NCBI GenBank assembly: GCA_964019135.1
Contig: OZ025249.1
Coordinates: 6,250,039-6,314,038 of the forward strand
Direction: 5' to 3'
Length of the DNA stretch: 64,000 nt
Source: Arenicola marina
Taxonomy: Eukaryota > Annelida > Polychaeta > Arenicolidae
Shown: one piece after another, positions 33,189 through 47,000 of the stretch
How positions within the stretch are numbered: the first letter of the stretch is position 1
How the letters are laid out: the number at the start of each line of letters is the position of its first letter
Translations under genes and position numbers: made by a program
The notes under the pieces: model-generated
The model's input: only the letters and a program-made list of their open reading frames with translations
What the model was told of the DNA's origin: nothing
Database searches by the model: none

Positions 33189-35092
33189 TACCAACGCTCT
33201 GTGCCACGCCGTGTATGCGTGATCCTAGAGTCTGGCTGTATCTGGTTATATAAATCATCTACATTACCACCATTGACCTCCGCGTCCTCTGGTCTGGCCA
33301 TTGCGCCACCTAGCGACTGTTTTTGAGTGATGCGCGGCTATGCACCACGGGTGAGCTTGCCCTGGCCTGTGGCACCAGCAGGCCGCCATTGTGACCACCG
33401 GATACGGCCAGGTCACCCACAAAAAGCACCCACTATTCTGCCTCAGTGTGTTTGGATGCCGAGGCACAGCTGGCGTCCACCATTCTGACACATTCATACA
33501 TTATTCAGAGTTGATCCCCGCCGCTGAGAACAGCTCAGATTGGGACGCTACGAACCCGCTGGTTCGGCCCATAACGCTGTCACCCAACCAATCACCACTT
33601 GTTCTCAATTTTTTTAGTAAATCATGAATTTCTCCCTACAATAAGCATACTTACAAAATATTAATTCGTCAATATTTTTGAAGTTACGAATACGTCTTTT
33701 AGTGCAAGTAATCGGCATCATTAGATGGCCAGATGCTACCTGGTAATAGTAAATTAGTAGATGATGTCCAATGTTAGGTCCGCACACCAGATTCTATAGG
33801 CCTATGATATGAAGTCGTTGTGACGTATTGCGCCACGTGGCACACCGTTGTGATGAGCAGGCGAGGCCAGCCAGCGCCATGGCCACACCCGCTGCACGGA
33901 ATCATGGGCAATTACACTGATGACGCACCATTAATAACAGACACCACGCAGTGATGACAATGGCGCGTTAATGCAGTCCTCTATCCCAAAATGATACCAA
34001 TTTAGGATACTTACAACACCAGTGATTAGTAGTAATCATTCGCCCATGGTGTCGCCTGGCACTCACGCCAAGGGGCCAACTGGTTTCGACATTACGTCGT
34101 CCATGAATGCTGGCTGCTTACAACAAGGATCCACCAAAGGCTGATGCCTACGCATGCTTACGCCAAGCATTCCGCGGCAGTGAATGCTAGCACGTGCCTG
34201 CATCCTAAAAAATCTACCATCCTGCTCTCTAGTACTTATATTGATGCGGTGGTATATGTTGAGGAGCCTGTTTGCAGAATGATTCAATCTACAGCACCTC
34301 CTAAATGGTGCATTCTTGTCTGCATCCTGCACTTAAAAAAGTGAACTTGAGTATCAAACAATGGTCTAAAGTTACCTGCGTCATCGCACACCAACTCTGG
34401 TCTAAACATATGACCCCCTCCCCCCCATATATCCGGTTCGGTCTTCCTCGGTAGACGAACCATGCAGGTTGAAGAGTTAAGCAAGATGTGCCAGAGCACT
34501 GGCATCGAAGACGAAGACAGTCTTGCGCGAGTCGCCATCATTTATCCGAGGCAAAGCTAGCATTGCTAGAGCGGACGCAGTTATGCCAATTTCATCAATG
34601 CGTGGCTAGCGGATAAAAACGATCTTCTGTCGAAATACAACTGATAGTATGCAAAGCTGAAATAAAAACTAATTAAATTTGAGCCAAAATAAATCCCCGT
34701 GGAACAGTGCTCGAACTAAACCACGTGATCTTTAGATATTGATGCAGTTCTTTTACCGTTGTTCTCTGCTCAGAGTGTCAACGTGGTAGCCTCTCCCGAC
34801 CCAATCTAATACGCCCACCGCATAAGCCCCCAATTGAGAACGGCCTCATTCATCATCCACCGAAATCAAATTTTCATCCGGCTTCAATCTGTCTAACCAG
34901 ATATAATGTGTGCATATAAGTAATTGAAATTCAGGTGGTTATTTCGCCGAAAGTAATTACGCCGCGAAGTGGTCGACGGCACAGCGGCTGCAGCCGTTGG
35001 TTGACGGGCTTTCTATAGGCTATAGTTTAGGCTGTGTATAATGATGGACACGGCGCCCGATAAAGACCACCAGAGAAGGCCTTGGTATGACA
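33189..35092. other. Single-copy island before the right-hand array
   Basis: About 1.9 kb with no recognisable gene. A YY1-like core (GCCGCCATTGTGACC at 33382-33396) and an E-box CACGTG (33834-33839) are present but isolated. Frames are under 90 codons. The last 50 bases contain GTATAATGATGG with ATG codons at 35041 and 35044 that read in frame into the following array. Confidence 0.5.
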
Positions 35093-38000
35093 AGGAGCGG
35101 GCTGTAGGGGGTGAGAGACCGCGATGGGAGCGGGCTGTAGGGGGTGAGAGACCGCGATGGGAGCGGGCTGTAGTGGGTGGGAGGCCGCGATGGGAGCGGG
35201 CTGTAGGGGGTGAGAGACCGCGATGGGAGCGGGCTGTAGGGGGTGAGAGGCCGCGATTGGAGCGGGCTGTAGGGGGTGAGAGGCCGCGATGGGAGCGGGC
35301 TGTAGTGGGTGGGAGGCCGCGATGGGAGCGGGCTGTAGGGGGTGGGAGGCCGCGATGGGAGCGGGCTGTAGTGGGTGGGAGGCCGCGATGGGAGCGGGCT
35401 GTAGGGGGTGGGAGGCCGCGATGGGAGAGGGCTGTAGTGGGTGGGAGGCGGCGATGGGAGTGGGCTGTAGGGGGTGGGAGGCCGCGATGGGAGTGGTCTG
35501 TAGTGGGTGGGAGGCCGCGATGGGAGCGGGCTGTAGGGGGTGGGAGGCCGCGATGGGAGAGGGCTGTAGGGGGTGGGAGGCCGCGATGGAAGCGGGCTGT
35601 AGGGGGTGGGAGGCCGCGATGGGAGAGGGCTGTAGTGGGTGGGAGGCCGCGATGGGAGTGGGCTGTAGGGGGTGGGAGGCCGCGATGGGAGTGGTCTGTA
35701 GTGGGTGGGAGGCCGCGATGGGAGCGGGCTGTAGGGGGTGGGAGGCCGCGATGGGAGAGGGCTGTAGTGGGTGGGAGGCCGCGACGGGAGTGGGCCGTAG
35801 CGGGTGGGAGGCCGCGATGGAAGCGGGCTGTAGTGGGTGTGAGGCCGCGATGGGAGAGGGCTGTAGTGGGTGTGAGGCCGCGATGGGAGTGGTCTGTAGT
35901 GGGTGTGAGGCCGCGATGGGAGCGGGCTGTAGTGGGTGTGAGGCCGCGATGGGAGTGGTCTGTAGTGGGTGGGAGGCCGCGATGGGAGAGGGCTGTAGTG
36001 GGTGGGAGGCCGCGATGGGAGTGGGCTGTAGGGGGTGGGAGGCCGCGATGGGAGCGGGCTGTAGTGGGTGTGAGGCCGCGATGGGAGATGGCTGTAGTGG
36101 GTGTGAGGCCGCGATGGGAGTGGTCTGTAGTGGGTGTGAGGCCGCGATGGGAGCGGGCTGTAGTGGGTGTGAGGCCGCGATGGGAGTGGGCTGTAGGGGG
36201 TGGGAGGCCGCGATGGGAGCGGGCTGTAGTGGGTGTGAGGCCGGGATGGGAGCGGGCTGTAGTGGGCGTGAGGCCGCGATGGGAGCGGGCTTTAGTGGGT
36301 GTGAGGCCGCGATGGGAGTGGGCTGTAGGGGGTTGGAGGCCGCGATGGGAGCGGGCTGTAGTGGGTGTGAGGCCGCGATGGGAGTGGGCTATAGGGGGTG
36401 TGAGGCCGCGATGGGAGCGGGCTGTAGTGGGTGTGAGGCCGCGATGGGAGTGGGCTGTAGTGGGTGGGAGGCCGCGATGGGAGTGGTCTGTAGTGGGTGG
36501 GAGACCGCGATGGGAGCGGGCTGTAGTGGGTGGGAGGCCGCGATGGAAGCGGGCTGTAGTGGGTGGGAGGCCGCGATGGGAGCGGGCTGTAGTGGGTGTG
36601 AGGCCGCGATGGGAGCGGGCTGTAGTGGGTGTGAGGCCGCGATGAGAGTGGGCTGTAGGGGGTGGGAGGCCGCGATGGGAGCGGGCTGTAGGGGGTGTGA
36701 GGCCGCGATGAGAGTGGGCTGTAGTGGGTGGGAGGCCGCGATGGGAGTGGGCTGTAGTGGGTGTGAGGCCGGGATGGGAGCGGGCTGTAGTGGGTGTGAG
36801 GCCGCGATGGGAGCGGGCTGTAGTGGGTGTGAGGCCGCGATGGGAGTGGGCTGTAGGGGTTGGGAGGCCGCGATGGGAGAGGGCTGTAGTGGGTGTGAGG
36901 CCGCGATGGGAGTGGGCTATAGGGGGTGTGAGGCCGCGATGGGAGCGGGCTGTAGTGGGTGTGAGGCCGCGATGGGAGTGGGCTGTAGTGGGTGGGAGAC
37001 CGCGATGGGAGCGGGCTGTAGGGGGCGGGAGGCCGCGATGGGAGAGGGCTGTAGTGGGTGTGAGGCCGCGATGGGAGTGGGCTATAGGGGGTGTGAGGCC
37101 GCGATGGGAGCGGGCTGTAGTGGGTGTGAGGCCGCGATGGGAGTGGTCTGTAGTGGGTGGGAGACCGCGATGGGAGCGGGCTGTAGTGGGTGGGAGGCCG
37201 CGATGGGAGCGGGCTGTAGTGGGTGGGAGGCCGCGATGGGAGCGGGCTGTAGTGGGTGTGAGGCCGCGATGGGAGCGGGCTGTAGTGGGTGTGAGGCCGC
37301 GATGAGAGTGGGCTGTAGGGGGTGGGAGGCCGCGATGGGAGCGGGCTGTAGGGGGTGCGAGGCCGCGATGGGAGTGGGCTGAAGGGGGTGTGAGGCCGCG
37401 ATGAGAGTGGGCTGTAGTGGGTGAGAGACCGCGATGGGAGTGGGCTGTAGGGGGTGAGAGGCCGCGATGGGAGTGGTCTGTAGGGGGTGTGAGGCCGCGA
37501 TGAGAGTGGGCTGTAGTGGGTGAGAGACCGCGATGGGAGTGGGCTGTAGGGGGTGAGAGGCCGCGATGGGAGCGGGCTGTAGATGGTGTGAGGCCGCGAT
37601 GGGAGCGGGCTGTAGTGGGTGTGAGGCCGCGATGGGAGTCGGCTGTAGGGGGTGGGAGGCCGCGATGGGAGCGGGCTGTAGTGGGTGAGAGGCCGCGATG
37701 GGAGCGGGCTGTAGTGGGTGTGAGGCCGGGATGGGAGCGGGCTGTAGTGGGTGTGAGCCGCGATGGGAGTGGGCTGTAGGGGGTGGGAGGCCGCGATGGG
37801 AGCGGGCTGTAGTGAGTGTGAGGCCGCGATGGGAGTGGGCTATAGGGGGTGTGAGGCCGCGATGGGAGCGGGCTGTAGTGGGTGTGAGGCCGCGATGGGA
37901 GTGGGCTGTAGTGGGTGGGAGGCCGCGATGAGAGTGGGCTGTAGTGGGTGGGAGGCCGCGATGGCAGCGGGCTGTAGGGGGTGGGAGGCCGCGATGGGAG

Positions 38001-41000
38001 CGGGCTGTAGTGGGTGGGAGACCGCGATGGGAGCGGGCTGTAGTGGGTGGGAGGCCGCGATGGGAGCGGGCTGTAGTGGGTGTGAGGCCGCGATGGGAGC
38101 GGGCTGTAGTGCGTGTGAGGCCGCGATGGGAGTGGGCTGTAGGGGGTGGGAGGCCGCGATGGGAGCGGGCTGTAGAGGGTGCGAGGCCGCGATGGGAGTG
38201 GGCTGTAGGGGGTGTGAGGCCGCGATGGGAGCGGGCTGTAGTGGGTGTGAGGCCGCCATGGGAGCGGGCTGTAGTGGGTGTGAGGCCGCGATGGGAGTGG
38301 TCTGTAGTGGGTGGGAGACCGCGATGGGAGCGGGCTGTAGTGGGTGGGAGGCCGCGATGGGAGCGGGCTGTAGTGGGTGGGAGGCCGCGATGGGAGCGGG
38401 CTGTAGTGGGTGTGAGGCCGCGATGGGAGCGGGCTGTAGTGGGTGTGAGGCCGCGATGAGAGTGGGCTGTAGGGGGTGGGAGGCCGCGATGGGAGCGGGC
38501 TGTAGGGGGTGCGAGGCCGCGATGGGAGTGGGCTGTAGGGGGTGTGAGGCCGCGATGAGAGTGGGCTGTAGTGGGTGAGAGACCGCGATGAGAGTGGGCT
38601 GTAGTGGGTGAGAGGCCGCGATGGGAGCGGGCTGTAGTGGGTGTGAGGCCGCGATGGGAGTCGGCTGTAGGGGGTGGGAGGCCGCGATGGGAGCGGGCTG
38701 TAGTGGGTGTGAGGCCGCGATGGGAGTCGGCTGTAGGGGGTGGGAGGCCGCGATGGGAGCGGGCTGTAGTGGGTGAGAGGCCGCGATGGGAGCGGGTTGT
38801 AGTGCGTGTGAGGCCGGGATGGGAGCGGGCTGTAGTGGGTGTGAGGCCGTGATGGGAGTGGGCTGTAGGGGGTGGGAGGCCGCGATGGGAGCGGGCTGTA
38901 GTGGGTGTGAGGCCGCGATGGGAGCGGGCTATAGGGGGTGTGAGGCCGCGATGGGAGCGGGCTGTAGTGGGTGTGAGGCCGCGATGGGAGTGGGCTGTAG
39001 TGGGTGGGAGGCCGCGATGGGAGTGGTCTGTAGTGGGTGGGAGGCCGCGATGGCAGCGGGCTGTAGGGGGTGGGAGGCCGCGATGGGAGCGGGCTGTAGT
39101 GGGTGGGAGACCGCGATGGGAGCGGGCTGTAGTGGGTGGGAGGCCGCGATGGGAGCGGGCTGTAGTGGGTGTGAGGCCGCGATGGGAGCGGGCTGTAGTG
39201 CGTGTGAGGCCGCGATGGGAGTGGGCTGTAGGGGGTGGGAGGCCGCGATGGGAGCGGGCTGTAGAGGGTGCGAGGCCGCGATGGTAGTGGGCTGTAGGGG
39301 ATGTGAGGCCGCGATGGGAGTGGGCTGTAGTGGGTGGGAGACTGCGATGGGAGCGGGCTGTAGGGGGTGGGAGGCCGCGATGGGAGAGGGCTGTAGTGGG
39401 TGTGAGGCCGCGATGGGAGTGGGCTATAGGGGGTGTGAGGCCGCGATGGGAGCGGGCTGTAGTGGGTGTGAGGCCGCGATGGGAGTGGTCTGTAGTGGGT
39501 GGGAGACCGCGATGGGAGCGGGCTGTAGTGGGTGGGAGGCCGCGATGGGAGCGGGCTGTAGTGGGTGGGAGGCCGCGATGGGAGCGGGCTGTAGTGGGTG
39601 GGAGGCCGCGATGGGAGCGGGCTGTAGTGGGTGTGAGGCCGCGATGGGAGCGGGCTGTAGTGGGTGTGAGGCCGCGATGAGAGTGGGCTGTAGGGGGTGG
39701 GAGGCCGCGATGGGAGCGGGCTGTAGGGGGTGCGAGGCCGCGATGGGAGTGGGCTGTAGGGGGTGTGAGGCCGCGATGAGAGTGGGCTGTAGTGGGTGAG
39801 AGACCGCGATGGGATTGGGCTGTAGGGGGTGAGAGGCCGCGATGGGAGCGGGCTGTAGTGGGTGTGAGGCCGCGATGGGAGTGGTCTGTAGTGGGTGGGA
39901 GGCCGCGATGGGAGTGGTCTGTAGTGGGTGTGAGGCCGCGATGGGAGCGGGCTGTACGGGGTGTGAGGCCGCGATGGGAGTGGGCTGTAGTGGGTGGGAG
40001 GCCGCGATGGGAGCGGGCTGTAGTTGGTGTGAGGCCGCGATGGGAGTGGGCTGTAGGGGGTGGGAGGCCGCGATGGGAGAGGGCTGTAGTGGGTGGGAGA
40101 CCGCGATGGGAGTGGTCTGTAGTGGGTGTGAGGCCGCGATGGGAGCGGGCTGTAGGGGGTGGGAGGCCGCGATGGGAGCGGGCTGTAGTGGGTGTGAGGC
40201 CGCGATGGGAGTCGGCTGTAGGGGGTGGGAGGCCGCGATGGGAGCGGGCTGTAGTGGGTGAGAGGCCGCGATGGGAGCGGGCTGTAGTGGGTGTGAGGCC
40301 GGGATGGGAGAGGGCTGTAGTGGGTGTGAGGCCGCGATGGGAGTGGGCTGTAGGGGGTGGGAGGCCGCGATGGGAGCGGGCTGTAGTGGGTGTGAGGCCG
40401 CGATGGGAGTGGGCTATAGGGGGTGTGAGGCCGCGATGGGAGCGGGCTGTAGTGGGTGTGAGGCCGCGATGGGAGTGGGCTGTAGTGGGTGGGAGGCCGC
40501 GATGGGAGTGGTCTGTAGTGGGTGGGAGGCCGCGATGGCAGCGGGCTGTAGGGGGTGGGAGGCCGCGATGGGAGCGGGCTGTAGTGGGTGGGAGACCGCG
40601 ATGGGAGCGGGCTGTAGTGGGTGGGAGGCCGCGATGGGAGCGGGCTGTAGTGGGTGTGAGGCCGCGATGGGAGCGGGCTGTAGTGCGTGTGAGGCCGCGA
40701 TGGGAGTGGGCTGTAGGGGGTGGGAGGCCGCGATGGGAGCGGGCTGTAGAGGGTGCGAGGCCGCGATGGGAGTGGGCTGTAGGGGGTGTGAGGCCGCGAT
40801 GGGAGCGGGCTGTAGTGGGTGTGAGGCCGCCATGGGAGCGGGCTGTAGTGGGTGTGAGGCCGCGATGGGAGCGGGCTGCAGGGGGTGTGAGGCCGCGATG
40901 GGAGCGGGCTGCAGGGGGTGTGAGGCCGCGATGGGAGCGGGCTGTAGTGTGTGGGAGGCCGCGATGGGAGTGGGCTGTAGAGGGTGGGAGGCCGCGATGG

Positions 41001-44000
41001 GAGCGGGCTGTAGTGGGTGTGAGGCCGCGATGGGAGCGGGCTGCAGGGGGTGTGAGGCCGCGATGGGAGCGGGCTGCAGGGGGTGTGAGGCGGCGATGGG
41101 AGCGGGCTGTAGTGGGTGTGAGGCCGCGATGGGAGCGGGCTGTAGTGGGTGTGAGGCCGCGATGAGAGTGGGCTGTAGGGGGTGGGAGGCCGCGATGGGA
41201 GCGGGCTGTAGGGGGTGCGAGGCCGCGATGGGAGTGGGCTGCAGGGGGTGTGAGGCCGCGATGAGAGTGGGCTGTAGTGGGTGAGAGACCGCGATGGGAG
41301 TGGGCTGTAGGGGGTGAGAGGCCGCGATGGGAGCGGGCTGTAGGGGGTGTGAGGCCGCGATGAGAGTGGGCTGTAGTGGGTGAGAGACCGCGATGGGAGT
41401 GGGCTGTAGAGGGTGAGAGGCCGCGATGGGAGCGGGCTGTAGATGGTGTGAGGCCGCGATGGGAGCGGGCTGTAGTGGCTGTGAGGCCGCGATGGGAGTC
41501 GGCTGTAGGGGGTGGGAGGCCGCGATGGGAGCGGGCTGTAGTGGGTGAGAGGCCGCGATGGGAACGGGCTGTAGTGGGTGTGAGGCCGGGATGGGAGCGG
41601 GCTGTAGTGGGTGTGAGGCCGCGATGGGAGTGGGCTGTAGGGGGTGGGAGGCCGCGATGGGAGCGGGCTGTAGTGAGTGTGAGGCCGCGATGGGAGTGGG
41701 CTATAGGGGGTGTGAGGCCGCGATGGGAGCGGGCTGTAGTGGGTGTGAGGCCGCGATGGGAGTGGGCTGTAGTGGGTGGGAGGCCGCGATGAGAGTGGGC
41801 TGTAGTGGGTGGGAGGCCGCGATGGCAGCGGGCTGTAGTGGGTGTGAGGCCGCGATGGGAGTGGGCTGTAGTGGGTGGGAGGCCGCGATGGGAGTGGGCT
41901 GTAGGGGGTGGGAGGCCGCGATGGGAGCGGGCTGTAGAGGGTGCGAGGCCGCGATGGGAGTGGGCTGTAGGGGGTGTGAGGCCGCGATGGGAGCGGGCTG
42001 TAGTGGGTGTGAGGCCGCCATGGGAGCGGGCTGTAGTGGGTGTGAGGCCGCGATGGGAGTGGGCTGTAGTGGGTGGGAGGCCGCGATGGGAGTGGGCTGT
42101 AGGGGGTGGGAGGCCGCGATGGGAGCGGGCTGTAGAGGGTGCGAGGCCGCGATGGGAGTGGGCTGTAGGGGGTGTGAGGCCGCGATGGGAGCGGGCTGTA
42201 GTGGGTGTGAGGCCGCCATGGGAGCGGGCTGTAGTGGGTGTGAGGCCGCGATGGGAGTGGTCTGTAGTGGGTGGGAGACCGCGATGGGAGCGGGCTGTAG
42301 TGGGTGGGAGGCCGCGATGGGAGCGGGCTGTAGTGGGTGGGAGGCCGCGATGGGAGCGGGCTGTAGTGGGTGTGAGGCCGCGATGGGAGCGGGCTGTAGT
42401 GGGTGTGAGGCCGCGATGAGAGTGGGCTGTAGGGGGTGGGAGGCCGCGATGGGAGCGGGCTGTAGGGGGTGCGAGGCCGCGATGGGAGTGGGCTGTAGGG
42501 GGTGTGAGGCCGCGATGAGAGTGGGCTGTAGTGGGTGAGAGACCGCGATGGGAGTGGGCTGTAGGGGGTGAGAGGCCGCGATGGGAGCGGGCTGTAGATG
42601 GTGTGAGGCCGCGATGGGAGCGGGCTGTAGTGGGTGTGAGGCCGCGATGGGAGTCGGCTGTAGGGGGTGGGAGGCCGCGATGGGAGCGGGCTGTAGTGGG
42701 TGAGAGGCCGCGATGGGAGCGGGCTGTAGTGGGTGTGAGGCCGGGATGGGAGCGGGCTGTAGTGGGTGTGAGGCCGTGATGGGAGTGGGCTGTAGGGGGT
42801 GGGAGGCCGCGATGGGAGCGGGCTGTAGTGGGTGTGAGGCCGCGATGGGAGTGGGCTATAGGGGGTGTGAGGCCGCGATGGGAGCGGGCTGTAGTGGGTG
42901 TGAGGCCGCGATGGGAGTGGGCTGTAGTGGGTGGGAGGCCGCGATGGGAGTGGTCTGTAGTGGGTGGGAGGCCGCGATGGCAGCGGGCTGTAGTGGGTGA
43001 GAGGCCGCGATGGGAGCGGGCTGTAGTGGGTGTGAGGCCGCGATGGGAGCGGGCTGTAGTGCGTGTGAGGCCGCGATGGGAGTGGGCTGTAGGGGGTGGG
43101 AGGCCGCGATGGGAGCGGGCTGTAGAGGGTGCGAGGCCGCGATGGTAGTGGGCTGTAGGGGATGTGAGGCCGCGATGGGAGTGGGCTGTAGTGGGTGGGA
43201 GACCGCGATGGGAGCGGGCTGTAGGGGGTGGGAGGCCGCGATGGGAGAGGGCTGTAGTGGGTGTGAGGCCGCGATGGGAGTGGGCTATAGGGGGTGTGAG
43301 GCCGCGATGGGAGCGGGCTGTAGTGGGTGTGAGGCCGCGATGGGAGTGGTCTGTAGTGGGTGGGAGACCGCGATGGGAGCGGGCTGTAGTGGGTGGGAGG
43401 CCGCGATGGGAGCGGGCTGTAGTGGGTGGGAGGCCGCGATGGGAGCGGGCTGTAGTGGGTGTGAGGCCGCGATGGGAGCGGGCTGTAGTGGGTGTGAGGC
43501 CGCGATGAGAGTGGGCTGTAGGGGGTGGGAGGCCGCGATGGGAGCGGGCTGTAGGGGGTGCGAGGCCGCGATGGGAGTGGGCTGTAGGGGGTGTGAGGCC
43601 GCGATGAGAGTGGGCTGTAGTGGGTGAGAGACTGCGATGGGAGTGGGCTGTAGGGGGTGAGAGGCCGCGATGGGAGCGGGCTGTAGATGGTGTGAGGCCG
43701 CGATGGGAGCGGGCTGTAGTGGGTGTGAGGCCGCGATGGGAGTCGGCTGTAGGGGGTGGGAGGCCGCGATGGGAGCGGGCTGTAGTGGGTGAGAGGCCGC
43801 GATGGGAGCGGGCTGTAGTGGGTGTGAGGCCGGGATGGGAGCGGGCTGTAGTGGGTGTGAGGCCGCGATGGGAGTGGGCTGTAGGGGGTGGGAGGCCGCG
43901 ATGGGACCGGGCTGTAGTGGGTGTGAGGCCGCGATGGGAGTGGGCTATAGGGGGTGTGAGGCCGCGATGGGAGCGGGCTGTAGTGGGTGTGAGGCCGCGA

Positions 44001-47000
44001 TGGGAGTGGGCTGTAGTGGGTGGGAGGCCGCGATGGGAGTGGTCTGTAGTGGGTGGGAGGCCGCGATGGCAGCGGGCTGTAGGGGGTGGGAGGCCGCGAT
44101 GGGAGCGGGCTGTAGTGGGTGGGAGACCGCGATGGGAGCGGGCTGTAGTGGGTGGGAGGCCGCGATGGGAGCGGGCTGTAGTGGGTGTGAGGCCGCGATG
44201 GGAGCGGGCTGTAGTGCGTGTGAGGCCGCGATGGGAGTGGGCTGTAGGGGGTGGGAGGCCGCGATGGGAGCGGGCTGTAGAGGGTGCGAGGCCGCGATGG
44301 GAGTGGGCTGTAGGGGGTGTGAGGCCGCGATGGGAGCGGGCTGTAGTGGGTGTGAGGCCGCCATGGGAGCGGGCTGTAGTGGGTGGGAGACCGCGATGGG
44401 AGCGGGCTGTAGTGGGTGGGAGGCCGCGATGGGAGCGGGCTGTAGTGGGTGTGAGGCCGCGATGGGAGCGGGCTGTAGTGCGTGTGAGGCCGCGATGGGA
44501 GTGGGCTGTAGGGGGTGGGAGGCCGCGATGGGAGCGGGCTGTAGAGGGTGCGAGGCCGCGATGGGAGTGGGCTGTAGGGGGTGTGAGGCCGCGATGGGAG
44601 CGGGCTGTAGTGGGTGTGAGGCCGCCATGGGAGCGGGCTGTAGTGGGTGTGAGGCCGCGATGGGAGCGGGCTGCAGGGGGTGTGAGGCCGCGATGGGAGC
44701 GGGCTGCAGGGGGTGTGAGGCCGCGATGGGAGCGGGCTGTAGTGTGTGGGAGGCCGCGATGGGAGTGGGCTGTAGAGGGTGGGAGGCCGCGATGGGAGCG
44801 GGCTGTAGTGGGTGTGAGGCCGCGATGGGAGCGGGCTGCAGGGGGTGTGAGGCCGCGATGGGAGCGGGCTGCAGGGGGTGTGAGGCGGCGATGGGAGCGG
44901 GCTGTAGTGGGTGTGAGGCCGCGATGGGAGTGGTCTGTAGTGGGTGGGAGGCCGCGATGGGAGAGGGCTGTAGTGGGTGGGAGGCCGCGATGGGAGTGGG
45001 CTGTAGGGGGTGGGAGGCCGCGATGGGAGCGGGCTGTAGTGGGTGTGAGGCCGCGATGGGAGAGGGCTGTAGTGGGTGTGAGGCCGCGATGGGAGTGGTC
45101 TGTAGTGGGTGTGAGGCCGCGATGGGAGTGGTCTGTAGGGGGTGGGAGGCCGCGATGGGAGAGGGCTGTAGTGGGTGGGAGGCCGCGATGGGAGTGGGCT
45201 GTAGGGGGTGGGAGGCCGCGATGGGAGCGGGCTGTAGTGGGTGTGAGGCCGTGATGGGAGAGGGCTGTAGTGGGTGTGAGGCCGCGATGGGAGTGGTCTG
45301 TAGTGGGTGTGAGGCCGCGATGGGAGCGGGCTGTAGTGGGTGTGAGGCCGCGATGGGAGTGGGCTGTAGGGGGTGGGAGGCCGCGATGGGAGCGGGCTGT
45401 AGTGGGTGTGAGGCCGCGATGGGAGAGGGCTGTAGTGGGTGTGAGGCCGCGATGGGAGTGGTCTGTAGTGGGTGTGAGGCCGCGATGGGAGCGGGCTGTA
45501 GTGGGTGTGAGGCCGCGATGGGAGTGGGCTGTAGCGGTTGGGAGGCCGCGATGGGAGCGGGCTGTAGTGGGTGTGAGGCCGGGATGGGAGCGGGCTGTAG
45601 TGGGCGTGAGGCCGCGATGGGAGCGGGCTGTAGTGGGTGTGAGGCCGCGATGGGAGTGGGCTGTAGGGGGTGGGAGGCCGCGATGGGAGCGGGCTGTAGT
45701 GGGTGTGAGGCCGCGATGGGAGTGGGCTATAGGGGGTGTGAGGCCGCGATGGGAGCGGGCTGTAGTGGGTGTGAGGCCGCGATGGGAGTGGGCTGTAGTG
45801 GGTGGGAGGCCGCGATGGGAGTGGTCTGTAGTGGGTGGGAGACCGCGATGGGAGCGGGCTGTAGTGGGTGGGAGGCCGCGATGGAAGCGGGCTGTAGTGG
45901 GTGGGAGGCCGCGATGGGAGCGGGCTGTAGTGGGTGTGAGGCCGCGATGGGAGCGGGCTGTAGTGGGTGTGAGGCCGCGATGAGAGTGGGCTGTAGGGGG
46001 TGGGAGGCCGCGATGGGAGCGGGCTGTAGGGGGTGTGAGGCCGCGATGAGAGTGGGCTGTAGTGGGTGGGAGGCCGCGATGGGAGTGGGCTGTAGTGGGT
46101 GTGAAGCCGGGATGGGAGCGGGCTGTAGTGGGTGTGAGGCCGCGATGGGAGCGGGCTGTAGTGGGTGGGAGGCCGCGATGGGAGCGGGCTGTAGTTGGTG
46201 TGAGGCCGCGATGGGAGCGGGCTGTAGTGGGTGTGAGGCCGCGATGAGAGTGGGCTGTAGGGGGTGGGAGGCCGCGATGGGAGCGGGCTGTAGGGGGTGC
46301 GAGGCCGCGATGGGAGTGGGCTGTAGGGGGTGTGAGGCCGCGATGAGAGTGGGCTGTAGTGGGTGAGAGACCGCGATGGGAGTGGGCTGTAGGGGGTGAG
46401 AGGCCGCGATGGGAGCGGGCTGTAGATGGTGTGAGGCCGCGATGGGAGCGGGCTGTAGTGGGTGTGAGGCCGCGATGGGAGTCGGCTGTAGGGGGTGGGA
46501 GGCCGCGATGGGAGAGGGCTGTAGTGGGTGTGAGGCCGCGATGGGAGTGGTCTGTAGTGGGTGTGAGGCCGCGATGGGAGCGGGCTGTAGTGGGTGTGAG
46601 GCCGCGATGGGAGTGGGCTGTAGGGGGTGGGAGGCCGCGATGGGAGCGGGCTGTAGTGGGTGTGAGGCCGGGATGGGAGCGGGCTGTAGTGGGCGTGAGG
46701 CCGCGATGGGAGCGGGCTTTAGTGGGTGTGAGCCCGCGATGGGAGTGGGCTGTAGCGGGTGGGAGGCCGCGATGGGAGTGGTCTGTAGTGGGTGGGAGAC
46801 CGCGATGGGAGCGGGCTGTAGTGGGTGGGAGGCCGCGATGGAAGCGGGCTGTAGTGGGTGGGAGGCCGCGATGGGAGCGGGCTGTAGTGGGTGTGAGGCC
46901 GCGATGGGAGCGGGCTGTAGTGAGTGTGAGGCCGCGATGAGAGTGGGCTGTAGGGGGTGGGAGGCCGCGATGGGAGCGGGCTGTAGGGGGTGTGAGGCCG

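Noticed and set aside
33280..33320. Second tRNA-like head (minus strand GTGGCGCAATGG, as in tRNA-Arg A box)
   Set aside because: No B-box-like sequence at the required distance; the match is limited to about 12 bases.
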